Under the pieces are notes generated by a model. The model searched no databases. It had not been told where the DNA came from and saw nothing but the letters and a program-made list of their open reading frames with translations. A DNA stretch of 64,000 nt from Clostridium frigidicarnis (GTDB lineage: Bacteria; Bacillota; Clostridia; Clostridiales; Clostridiaceae). The position numbers and the translations under genes were made by a program. Below, in pieces: positions 41,619 to 49,702 of this stretch. Within the stretch, counting starts at the first letter, position 1, and each line of letters starts with the position of its first letter. The stretch is from contig NZ_FOKI01000001.1 of the NCBI RefSeq assembly GCF_900111985.1, forward strand, positions 101,837-165,836, read 5' to 3'.

Positions 41619-41873
41619 TTAACTTTTTTTTATAGTTTGTTTAAATAATTGATTTCCATAAACAGATACACCAGAGCATATTATTCCCTGTAAAATACTT
41701 GTTGCATTGAATCCATTTAATGAAATTGAAAATCCAACTCCTAAAACTGTTAATAACCAAGGTATTGTCCAATCCTTTATCCTAGGACTATTTTTAAGAA
41801 AAACTCCTACAACACATAAACCTGCTACTAATATATATAGTTGTTCAGGAACAAACTTTATAAGCTCATCCAT
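41619..41873 (-). CDS. Orphan phage holin (Phage_holin_5_2-like)
   Basis: This 84-residue membrane protein has about three hydrophobic segments (LYILVAGLCVVGVFL, then IPWLLTVLGVGFSISL, then ILQGIICSGVSVYG) and a short basic end. It fits small phage holins that form membrane lesions for endolysin release. No phage genes surround it except a decayed lysin fragment on the other strand. A GGGGGG-type site precedes the ATG. Confidence 0.75.
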   Translation of the reverse strand: MDELIKFVPEQLYILVAGLCVVGVFLKNSPRIKDWTIPWLLTVLGVGFSISLNGFNATSILQGIICSGVSVYGNQLFKQTIKKS

Positions 41874-42112
41874 ATATACCCCCCCTTCTATATTAAAATA
41901 TAGAAATGTTATAGGTTTTATTACTTTATAATATGAAAGTTTTTCTTATATTGGTTCACTAAATATATTTAAAATGTAACAAAAATCCTTTTGGAAGGTA
42001 TTGTATAGTTATTCCTTACCGCAATACAACCACATCAATAATATAGAATTTTATAAATGTATTAAATTCCCTTTTATCTTTTATGTATTAATATTCAAAA
42101 TGAAATTATATC
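41874..42112. other. Non-coding gap with repeat B copy 1
   Basis: It contains the first copy of the 119-bp repeat (41891-42009) and about 100 AT-rich bases without a gene. Confidence 0.6.
41891..42009. repeat. 119-bp repeat B, copy 1
   Basis: It matches 49547-49665 over 119 bases with five differences and no gap. It begins TATTAAAATATAGAAATG and ends ATTGTATAGT. Here it lies between the divergent holin and lysin remnant. Confidence 0.9.
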
Positions 42113-42361
42113 TCTAGTGGTTCCATTGTAACTAGATGGCTTCATCATAACAACAATGCATGGTATTATATGAATAATAATGGTGCTATGGCAGTAGATA
42201 CAGAATATAGAATATTAGGTGATGGTCGTTGGGATGGAGAGAAAATAAAATAATTAAGTTATAATGAAGCCTATAAATTATTTAGTAGAGCACTTGAAAA
42301 ATTAAATAATAAAGATCCATATTATATTAATGTAAAACAAAAAGGGGATGTCTTATTGTAA
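42113..42361 (+). pseudogene. Cell-wall-binding lysin remnant
   Basis: An open stretch without start encodes RWLHHNNNAWYYMNNNGAMA, then DGRWDGEKIK, a stop, and then in the same frame LSYNEAYKLFSRALEKLN and YYINVKQKGDVLL. WYYMN-GAMA units are choline/cell-wall-binding repeats of autolysins and endolysins. One in-frame stop and the missing N-terminus show decay. It lies beside the orphan holin. Confidence 0.6.
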
Positions 42362-42376
42362 GACATCCTCTTTCTT
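42343..42376 (+). terminator. Terminator at the end of the lysin remnant
   Basis: GATGTCTTA / TAAGACATC stem with TTTCTTT following. It adjoins repeat A copy 2. Confidence 0.75.
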
Positions 42377-42424
42377 TCCCTTATGCTTTTTCTTAATTCT
42401 TATATTTCTTCATCCTATAAGAAA
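42368..42424. repeat. Dispersed repeat A, copy 2
   Basis: It contains TCTTTCCCTTATGCTTTTTC and TTCATCCTATAAGAAAAA. It is closely related to copies at 18950 and 48248. On the minus strand it reads RNIRIKKKHKGKK after a stop codon, a decayed version of the tail seen in copy 1. Confidence 0.65.
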
Positions 42425-42433
42425 AACATGCGT

Positions 42434-42685
42434 TTAACCTTGAAGACCATTGGCTTGACGTTCCATGTTTTCTACAACGATATCATAAATTTCTCCTAAA
42501 GAAGCACAATACTCAAGCACATTCCATGGTGTATTGGTGTGAAAATGAATTTTAATCAGTTCATCGTCACCAACAGCAAGCAAACAGTCACCTTCAATAT
42601 TATTTGTAATATATTCGTTGATTGCATCTTCCGAAAGATTGTGTCCTTCGATTAATAATTGGGTATCAAATTTATATTCAAGCAT
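42434..42685 (-). CDS. FakA/DAK2-related small protein
   Basis: The 83-residue protein (YKFDTQLLIEGHNLSEDAIN, then LAVGDDELIKIHFHTNTPW) matches the small clostridial proteins labelled kinase to dihydroxyacetone kinase. These correspond to the middle domain of FakA-type fatty acid kinases. It lacks the kinase domain itself, so catalysis is unlikely and it may bind a partner or fatty acid. An AGGAGAG site precedes the ATG. Confidence 0.75.
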   Translation of the reverse strand: MLEYKFDTQLLIEGHNLSEDAINEYITNNIEGDCLLAVGDDELIKIHFHTNTPWNVLEYCASLGEIYDIVVENMERQANGLQG

Positions 42686-42832
42686 AATACACTCTCCTTT
42701 GTTCCTTCTATTCTATAAATTACTATTTGTCTGCGCATTATAAAAAGATTACGAACTATCTTATATTTACAGATAGTAAGACAGTTTTAATTATTCACTG
42801 TATTGTTGTCTTGTTAGTCAGCTCTAGAAATT

Positions 42833-43123
42833 CTACTTTTCTTTTAACATAAAATATTGGCGATATGCTTTAAAGTAGCTAATTCCAGAAAAAACACACA
42901 TAATTAGTAGAAGCAGTTTAATAATGACAAATGGTGTTTCAAATAAAAACGCTTTCAAAAACAGTGAGCGTTCCATACCCCAAAGTCCTTTTGTTCCATA
43001 TAAACTTGAATCTTTGTACATCATAAAGCTAATCACCAAAAGCATAACTGTTGATGATAGTGAATAGTTCATTAATCTCTTATAATAATAAATATTTGAT
43101 TCACGATCAGAAAAAATTAACAT
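42833..43123 (-). CDS. Small membrane protein (96 aa)
   Basis: The protein has two hydrophobic segments (SSTVMLLVISFMMY and PFVIIKLLLLIMCVFSGISY) with a basic end. No family is recognised. It is encoded just downstream of the HD-domain protein gene, with a gap of about 40 bases. It could be co-transcribed with it. Confidence 0.55.
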   Translation of the reverse strand: MLIFSDRESNIYYYKRLMNYSLSSTVMLLVISFMMYKDSSLYGTKGLWGMERSLFLKAFLFETPFVIIKLLLLIMCVFSGISYFKAYRQYFMLKEK

Positions 43124-43163
43124 CCTAATTTGCGAGGTATTCCCTGTTATTTATTCTAAATAA

Positions 43164-43733
43164 CTAAGCTTCATTCTTTTGAGCTATTTTTTCTGTCGTT
43201 CTTTGGTCTATTTCTTTCTTCAGCTCTTTTAAATAAGATGAGAATTCCACCTTGTCAGCACCGTAAGTAAACTGTAAGTCATATTCTAGCGGAATCCAAG
43301 TACTAATATCCGCCTCGTTATGCTGAATTACTGCTTCTAAATTATCTAATGCTTTGTAAAGCTTTGCTTCATCAGTCTTACGTTCATTCATTTCCTTTAA
43401 AAGCTCTGTGAATTCCTCACGATAAGGAGTAGGGAAAGTTACAATCCATTGGAAAAATATCTCATCCTCTTTTTCACTATCTTCTTCTCTCTTCTCAAAA
43501 GTAGGAATATCACCAGTAAAGGCTTCCCCTAAATCATGAATCAAACACATACGAATTACCTTGTCCATATCAATCTCTGGAAATTCATCACGCATTAATA
43601 ATGCCATTAATGCAATACGCCAGCTATGTTCTGCTACACTTTCATGGCGTCCGCTCGATGTCCATGAGTGCCTAGTATTGCATTTTAGTTTTTCTGCTAC
43701 TGTTAATATTTCTAGAAATGTTGCTGTATTCAT
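43164..43733 (-). CDS. HD-domain 5'-nucleotidase, YfbR type
   Basis: The HD metal-binding set is visible: H in SVAEHSWR, HD in IHDLGEAFTGD and a later D. The N-terminus (FLEILTVAEKLKCNTRHSW) resembles YfbR-like deoxynucleotidases that remove phosphate from dNMPs. The 189-residue length is normal. A GGGGGAA ribosome site precedes the ATG. Substrate specificity is inferred. Confidence 0.87.
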   Translation of the reverse strand: MNTATFLEILTVAEKLKCNTRHSWTSSGRHESVAEHSWRIALMALLMRDEFPEIDMDKVIRMCLIHDLGEAFTGDIPTFEKREEDSEKEDEIFFQWIVTFPTPYREEFTELLKEMNERKTDEAKLYKALDNLEAVIQHNEADISTWIPLEYDLQFTYGADKVEFSSYLKELKKEIDQRTTEKIAQKNEA

Positions 43734-43825
43734 ACGAAGTTCCCCCTTACAAATTCATATTTATCTATATTATATCTAAAATATCTTTACTTCGCATTAT
43801 AAAAATAAAGTGACAGAAAAGAAAG

Positions 43826-44344
43826 TTAGTTAGTTGTTAATGTAATACTGTATTTGTACAGACATTCATTTTCCTCTTCATCAAAAATAGTTCCTAATAA
43901 TTTTCCGTTGTTCTTTTCTATAACTTTCTTTGAGGTTGTATTGTCTATATTACAAGTTAAAATTACTTCTTCCATTCCTATTTTTATAGACTTTTCCAAT
44001 GCCAGTTTTAAAATCTGAAAAACATAACCTCTATTTCTACAATCTGGTGATATATCATAACCTATATGACCAGCACATTCTACCTCTTGGTGTCTAATTC
44101 TCACTACTCCTACAACTTCCTTTTTATCAATTAACCAGAATGTTGAAGTTATAACCTCTCTTTGAAGTAGGTCGTTTTCTTTGGAATAATTGTGTAAGTC
44201 ATTTAAATAATCTTGGAAATTTTCTAATGCTTTTTTATATTTATTAAAATAATGTTCATCATTTATTTTTCTGTATGTTAGAGCGTAATTTTCAAAACTC
44301 TTTTGATATTTTTTATTAGGTTCAACTAAAAATAAATCTTTCAT
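43826..44344 (-). CDS. GNAT-family acetyltransferase
   Basis: The 172-residue protein has the GNAT acetyl-CoA segment GYDISPDCRNRGYVFQILKL and the C-terminal VIEKNNGKLLGTIFDEEEN block, as in RimJ/RimL-type and streptothricin-type acetyltransferases. The substrate is unknown. GGAGGA precedes the ATG. It is monocistronic. Confidence 0.88.
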   Translation of the reverse strand: MKDLFLVEPNKKYQKSFENYALTYRKINDEHYFNKYKKALENFQDYLNDLHNYSKENDLLQREVITSTFWLIDKKEVVGVVRIRHQEVECAGHIGYDISPDCRNRGYVFQILKLALEKSIKIGMEEVILTCNIDNTTSKKVIEKNNGKLLGTIFDEEENECLYKYSITLTTN

Positions 44345-44477
44345 AAATAATCCTCCGCTTTATATACACTTCGCAAAATAAATCACAATGGCAATACATT
44401 ACATAAAAGAAAGTAGCATAAATATTACTCTCTTTTAAACCTATCATTTAAATCATACTTATCTTACACAAAAACTG

Positions 44478-44831
44478 CTAATTCTCAAATAAAATAATGT
44501 TACCATATGTTCCATCATGATATACATGATCTGGGCAAGATTTTATAATTTCATATTTACCATTTGTATATTCACCAATAATATTGTTCTAAAATTTAAC
44601 AGACGAAATATTGTCCGGATGTTCTCCTATTTCCCATTTTCCATGAAACATGTCAAATATAGCTTTTGTTGCATATCGTCCTACTCCTAATCTACGATAT
44701 TTATACATAATAAAAAATTCACCCATTGAATAATCATAATTCGAATGTAACACAAAATCATCATCAATTAACACAAAACCTACTAATATTCCATTAACTT
44801 TAATGAAAAATGGATAAGTGATTTTCTTCAA
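44478..44831 (-). pseudogene. GNAT acetyltransferase with nonsense codon and truncated start
   Basis: The first part reads MKKITYPFFIKVNGILVGFV and includes the acetyl-CoA loop (YKYRRLGVGRYATKAIFDMF). After SSVKF comes TAG where relatives have Trp. The same frame continues with NNIIGEYTNGKYEIIKSC and ends at 44478. The N-terminal strand and helix of the family are missing, and the only start is a TTG. Both defects indicate decay. Confidence 0.7.
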
Positions 44832-44962
44832 ATATATTTAAAAAAACTTATAAAAAATAGGTTTGTCTCATTTAGATAATTTATAACAATGTTAATATAT
44901 TTTATTCATATTTTGTATAAATATATGCATTTTGTAGATAATTACAAGTGAGGTGATATGAA

Positions 44963-45067
44963 GTGATTAAGAAAATTAGCAGTCTTATTAGAGTTGACGT
45001 TCTATTTTATGTATTTATAATAACTTGGTTTTTAATGATATGTGGTTTGATTGTATATAGCTTTTAA
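44963..45067 (+). CDS. Possible single-helix membrane peptide (34 aa)
   Basis: A GTG-started 34-residue frame (begins with IKKISSLIRVDVLFYVF) has one hydrophobic helix and a GAGGTG ribosome site upstream. A terminator follows about 90 bases later. It is tentative because it is so short. Confidence 0.35.
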   Translation: MIKKISSLIRVDVLFYVFIITWFLMICGLIVYSF

Positions 45068-45389
45068 AATAAATAAAGTTTTATACAATGGATTTAATAT
45101 GTTTGAGAAATAATATAAATTAGTATACAATTAATTTACTATATTGTTCAATAAAATAAAGAAGCAATCGCTTAATTTTAGTGATTACTTCTTTGTTTTT
45201 TAGTTTTTATAAATATATGTTTAAAACATATCAATGTGTACATAATTTATTGAATTCATGTCTTTTAAGAATCTTAATATAATTTCTTTTTCCTCATTAT
45301 TGTATTGAGCTATAATGGCTTTTTTATATACTATCAAAGATTTTGATTGTCACTTTTAGTGTTAATTATAGAAAAAAATTTATACGTAT
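45068..45389. other. Non-coding gap upstream of the glycosyltransferase stop
   Basis: It contains a rightward terminator at 45158-45203 and otherwise nothing recognisable. Confidence 0.5.
45158..45203 (+). terminator. Terminator
   Basis: AAAGAAGCAATCGCT pairs with AGTGATTACTTCTTT, then a T run follows. Confidence 0.7.
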
Positions 45390-46721
45390 CTACTTCCAGA
45401 CTCTTTTCATATTAAATAATTCTTGTATATATCCATATAAAGAAATCGGAGATATTAATATTTGATAAAATAATATAAAAATTATAAAGCCTCTTTTATT
45501 TCTTCTCACCTTTAAATTAAGGGGTCTAAACACATTTTTTTCTTGATAGCTATATAAAATATAAAAAGTCAACATAGTTAAAGGTAATACTAAAACTGTC
45601 ATAGGTCCAACAATATAAAACTTTCCAAAACAAGCTAATACTAAGCCTGGTATCCAAAAGAATGTAAAAGAAAAATCCATATAAGGAAGTACTAAATCTA
45701 TTCCTGTTAGAAATTTATAATAATTTGATTTCTGTTCCCAAGGTTTCACTTTTCTTAATCCTTCTATCATTCCTCTTGCCCATCTAGAACGCTGTTTAAT
45801 AAAATGTTTTAGCTTTGTAGGAACATCTGTAAATGCAATAGCTAATGGCTCAAAATATACTCCATAACCTCTAGATAAAAAATCCCATGTAAGCACAATA
45901 TCTTCACCTATTGCATTGGACCAACCACCTACTTCATTTAAAGCTTGTGTTTTATAAACACTAAAAGCTCCTTGAGCTACCAATGTTCCTTGATATAATC
46001 CCTGCATTCTTTTAATAGAAGCAATACTTAAAAAGTAATCCCATTCCTGGACCCTTGCTAGTAGATTATCCCTACTATTTCTTACAAGAACTGTTCCTGC
46101 AACTGCCTTAATGTCATCTTTGCTAGACTCTATTCTAGATATTAAATATTTTACAGCTGATTTATGTAAAAGTGTGTCTGCGTCCAAGGTAATTACATAT
46201 TTAGTTTTTACATATTTTAGCCCCTTATTAAGTGCATTAAATTTACCTGGCTTTAGTTCATCTATACATTCAACAGCTAAATTTAATTCTTCCTTAGCTC
46301 TTTTTATTTCTTTTTTAGTGTTATCTTTTGAATTATTATTAATAACTATTATATTTATATTTCCAATATAGTCCTGTTCCTTTACATAATTTAAGGTATT
46401 ATATATTCCTTCTTCTTCATTATAAGCAGCAATTAATAAAGTTACAGGTTTATCAGGATTATTAATCTTTAATTCGGGTTGCTTATCAAGAAGTAAACTA
46501 ACTACTAAAAATGCATTAAGCCAACCTGGAACATACGCAATTCCACCTATTATAAATATAGCAATAACCCAATTTGTATCATTAGCTAAATCCTCTAACC
46601 ATGAAAAAGATAAATATATTGATAATATCATCCAAATAATTGACATTGTAAAAGCTATAATGAATTTATATTTTATAGGAATATATACTGTCTTTTTATT
46701 TTCATCTTTGGTTTGTTTCAT
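45390..46721 (-). CDS. Membrane family 2 glycosyltransferase
   Basis: This processive GT-A enzyme has two N-terminal membrane segments (residues about 19-40 and 50-70) and about three C-terminal ones. The catalytic motifs are AAYNEEEGI, TLDADT (DxD), GEDIVLTW (the EDxxL acid) and QRSRWARG (QxxRW). The layout is like IcaA/PgaC poly-GlcNAc synthases or hyaluronan synthase, so a cell-surface polysaccharide is likely. No partner genes are adjacent. The 443-residue length is typical. Confidence 0.9.
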   Translation of the reverse strand: MKQTKDENKKTVYIPIKYKFIIAFTMSIIWMILSIYLSFSWLEDLANDTNWVIAIFIIGGIAYVPGWLNAFLVVSLLLDKQPELKINNPDKPVTLLIAAYNEEEGIYNTLNYVKEQDYIGNINIIVINNNSKDNTKKEIKRAKEELNLAVECIDELKPGKFNALNKGLKYVKTKYVITLDADTLLHKSAVKYLISRIESSKDDIKAVAGTVLVRNSRDNLLARVQEWDYFLSIASIKRMQGLYQGTLVAQGAFSVYKTQALNEVGGWSNAIGEDIVLTWDFLSRGYGVYFEPLAIAFTDVPTKLKHFIKQRSRWARGMIEGLRKVKPWEQKSNYYKFLTGIDLVLPYMDFSFTFFWIPGLVLACFGKFYIVGPMTVLVLPLTMLTFYILYSYQEKNVFRPLNLKVRRNKRGFIIFILFYQILISPISLYGYIQELFNMKRVWK

Positions 46722-47341
46722 TGTAGCTTCCTCCTTAGTAATTGACAGTTTAACAAAGTAATATATATTAAATTAACATAAATTACACATAGAAAAGCCC
46801 CAATATACTATGTTAACCTTTCATTAAAAACTACCAATTAATCAATGGAATTAACATATACATTAGAGCTATTTAAACACAACATTATCATAAATATTTA
46901 AGATTTAAAAGATTTTATTATTGTAAACTTTGTTATTTATTGATGATATTTATTAATAAATAACAACTGAATCTATAGAGAATAGTAGAAATATAAACAC
47001 ATCCTTAATTCATGACAGTGAAATAATTACTATAGAATTAATTGGAAAGCTTTTAACATTGATTCAGAAAATCTTGGGTTATATATTATAAAAAAATCCA
47101 ATATTAGTTTAAATAAAGTTGTATAATGTATATACTACTTTTGATAAAAAAACTTAATGTATATATAATTTTTCTAATTCATTAGTAATATATTTACTTG
47201 TTTTAATTTTTATATAAAATCTATGGATAATGTTTGGTTTTTTATTAATACTATAAATGGATATGAAATATTATTAAGTATATGTTATTGTGGTGAATTA
47301 TGAAAAATATATATTAAAACAATAAGAAGAGGTGTTATTAT
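46722..47341. other. AT-rich divergent intergenic region
   Basis: About 620 bases lie between the divergent glycosyltransferase and phosphoesterase genes. No gene or clear hairpin is seen; promoters for both genes are expected here. Confidence 0.6.
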
Positions 47342-48175
47342 ATGAGAATTAAAAAATTCAGCAAACTATTATCTTTTATTATTACACTAACATTAATGGT
47401 TAATTTTTATTTACCAACAACAGTTTATGCAGATACTTCAACCACTACTAGCTATATTGGAGCTACCTCAGATATTCACCATAAAATCCCCAATTTGACA
47501 GAGTGGTTATCTAATTTGAAAAGTACTTCATTATCATTGGATTATATGATTTTTGGTGGTGACTATGTAGGGCCAAATGATGCAGAATCCTGTGTTTCTG
47601 CTGTGAATAACCAATATAGTGGAACTACATCTATATTAGCAAAGGGCAACCATGAGTCTGGTAAGGGAGGAACATATGCTTCTGGATTAGTTGTTAACAA
47701 TAGTAATTATGCTATATATGTAATGGATTCATCAAGCAAATCATTTACAACAACTGATATAAATAATCTTAAATCCTCTTTGGATTCCATAAAATCATCA
47801 ACACCAGTTTTTGTTGTTTCTCATTGCCCTATTCATTATTTTGGAAAAAGAGCCACCGGAGATGCCTCAACACTCCTTACTCTTCTTAATAATCATAGTA
47901 ATGTAATATTCCTTTGGGGACATAATCATACTGTAAAAGACACAAATTATGGTAAAGTTAAAGTCAAAGGTGATACCATACAATGCTCAGAGTCTTCTTC
48001 AGAAGTTCCTATTAATTTTACATATGTAAATATGGGTTCCATGAAACAAGGAAATAATGGAGCATATGGATTGCTTATGAATTTGACAAATAAGCATGAT
48101 AATACAAATATTAATTTTTACTATAAAGACCTTTCAGGAAAAACTGTTTCAAATTATTCTGTGAATATCAGTTAA
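47342..48175 (+). CDS. Secreted metallophosphoesterase
   Basis: A signal peptide (basic RIKKF, hydrophobic core, cleavage after VYA near residue 30) targets it outside the cell. The metal-binding set of calcineurin-like phosphoesterases is present: SDIH (DxH), FGGDYVG (GD), GNHE, VSHCPIH and WGHNH. It should hydrolyse phosphate esters or diesters. The substrate is unknown. An AGAGGTG site precedes the ATG. Confidence 0.9.
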   Translation: MRIKKFSKLLSFIITLTLMVNFYLPTTVYADTSTTTSYIGATSDIHHKIPNLTEWLSNLKSTSLSLDYMIFGGDYVGPNDAESCVSAVNNQYSGTTSILAKGNHESGKGGTYASGLVVNNSNYAIYVMDSSSKSFTTTDINNLKSSLDSIKSSTPVFVVSHCPIHYFGKRATGDASTLLTLLNNHSNVIFLWGHNHTVKDTNYGKVKVKGDTIQCSESSSEVPINFTYVNMGSMKQGNNGAYGLLMNLTNKHDNTNINFYYKDLSGKTVSNYSVNIS

Positions 48176-48247
48176 CATATTTAACATATGTACAATATAT
48201 ATTTTAAATTGAGGGTAAAATTATTGATGAATATTATTTATTTAGTG

Positions 48248-48306
48248 CCCTTTCTTTCTCTTATGATTTTTCTTAATTCTTAAATTTTTTTATCCTATAA
48301 GAAAAC
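48248..48306. repeat. Dispersed repeat A, copy 3
   Basis: It contains CTTTCTTTCTCTTATG and TTTATCCTATAAGAAAAC. It is the most diverged of the three copies. It lies downstream of the DUF4318 gene. Confidence 0.6.
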
Positions 48307-48349
48307 TGTAGCATAAATGTAACCAGGATTATGCTCATAATCTTGTTTA

Positions 48350-48580
48350 TTAATCTTCTCTGCAGTTAATGATATATCCACCTCGAGCCATAATGATTTT
48401 AGCAGAAAATAATTTGTCTTTTAAGTAGAATGTAACTGGTTTTTCGGTACTGACAAAATGGCACTTTTCTTTTGAACCCACGCAATATTTTTCAATGGCA
48501 TTACAGATTATCTGTGCAGATGGATAAGTTAAAGAATCATCCAAATCAACTAGAAAACTTTTTTTGAAAACATCAAACAT
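48350..48580 (-). CDS. DUF4318-like protein (76 aa)
   Basis: The protein (FKKSFLVDLDDSLTYPSAQI, then a YLKDKLFSAKI strand block) resembles the small DUF4318 family of unknown function. The ATG at 48580 has an AAAGGA site about 9 bases upstream; the frame is open 15 codons further. Repeat C copy 3 lies just upstream. Confidence 0.65.
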   Translation of the reverse strand: MFDVFKKSFLVDLDDSLTYPSAQIICNAIEKYCVGSKEKCHFVSTEKPVTFYLKDKLFSAKIIMARGGYIINCRED

Positions 48581-48645
48581 AATTTTATATCCTTTCTTTT
48601 TATATTGGATTTTCGAAACAACCACTATTGATTAAATTACAATTT

Positions 48646-48745
48646 AAGGTTGACTAATATATACATATTATAATATATTCCCAAATTCCATACTATTAAG
48701 TCTTGAAGAAATGCTCACTTCATACTTTGCATCAGCAACGACATA
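48646..48745. repeat. Dispersed repeat C, copy 2
   Basis: It contains GACTAATATATACATATTA, then CATACTATTAAG, then GCTCACTTCATACTTTGC and ACGACATAAG. It aligns with 23065-23190 and 49446-49515. Confidence 0.6.
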
Positions 48746-48795
48746 AGATTTGAACTTATATCATTTTATAAAGAATACTAAACATTTTTCTTATT

Positions 48796-49389
48796 TTATG
48801 ATTTGTGCTCTTTCCATAAACAATCTGTTATCTTCATTTCAGTAAATACAGACTTAAAAGAACTTTTACTTGGTGAACATGCAAGTAAACCAATATTAAT
48901 TTCTTTTTCACCTTCAAACAAATGGAAAATTCGCATCTGTTTGAAATTTATACCATCAAAAGAATTTTCAAGACAGTAGTCACCCTCTCGTCTGCTTAAT
49001 CTATACCACATACATTTTACAAAGGCTCCAACGTCCGTAGTTGCCCAATCAGAATATCCATGATTTGTTACCACACTTCCAAGCCATGCAGTATTGTTGT
49101 CATGAAATTCTATTCCTGCCTTTACCCAATTTTCACTATTTTGATAAATTGCAACTCCACATTGGTCAAACAGTGCTGTACTATTAAACTCTGCCTTTAC
49201 TGTAAAGGAGAAATATCTTTCATCTGTTGTAATATATAGAACATGAGCATTATCATTTCTAAATCCATAATAAGTTCTTTGCCAAAAATCAGTGTTAGAG
49301 TCTGTTATAATTTCAACTCTATCCTTTTCAATTACATAATTTTGGGGCTTAAAAAACCATTTTGCTTCTTTAGCATTAAATTCAAACAT
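48796..49389 (-). CDS. DUF1349 (concanavalin-like) protein
   Basis: This 197-residue protein of the DUF1349 family has a lectin-like beta-sandwich. Typical blocks are DFWQRTYYGF, YFSFTVKAEF, DQCGVAIYQNSENWVKAGIE and INIGLLACSP. Members are thought to bind or act on carbohydrates, but the function here is unknown. The ATG at 49389 follows an AGGAGG site. Repeat C copy 3 lies upstream. Confidence 0.88.
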   Translation of the reverse strand: MFEFNAKEAKWFFKPQNYVIEKDRVEIITDSNTDFWQRTYYGFRNDNAHVLYITTDERYFSFTVKAEFNSTALFDQCGVAIYQNSENWVKAGIEFHDNNTAWLGSVVTNHGYSDWATTDVGAFVKCMWYRLSRREGDYCLENSFDGINFKQMRIFHLFEGEKEINIGLLACSPSKSSFKSVFTEMKITDCLWKEHKS

Positions 49390-49445
49390 ATTAATCCTCC
49401 TAAAAAAATTCAAATAATCTTTACTATACAATTACGATTTAAAAT

Positions 49446-49515
49446 TGACTAATATATACATACTATACCATGCTTTCAAATTCCGTACTATTGAGTTTTA
49501 AAGAAGTATTCATTC
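49446..49515. repeat. Dispersed repeat C, copy 3
   Basis: It contains TTGACTAATATATACATACT and CGTACTATTGAGTTTTAA. The tail of the family is missing here. It lies 57 bases upstream of the DUF1349 gene start. Confidence 0.6.
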
Positions 49516-49546
49516 TAATTTACTAAATTAGCTTCCGTGACTACTC

Positions 49547-49665
49547 TATTAAAATATAGAAATGTTATAGGTTTTATTACTTTATAATATGAAAGTTTTT
49601 CTTATATTGGTTTACTAAATGTATTTAAAATGTAACAAAAATCCTTTTAGAAAATATTGTATAGT
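49547..49665. repeat. 119-bp repeat B, copy 2
   Basis: It matches 41891-42009 with five differences, in the same orientation. It ends 38 bases before the start of the flavin reductase gene and so forms its promoter region. Confidence 0.9.
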
Positions 49666-49702
49666 ATAGACTTTTATACTGGTAATGAGAGGGTGTATGA
49701 CA

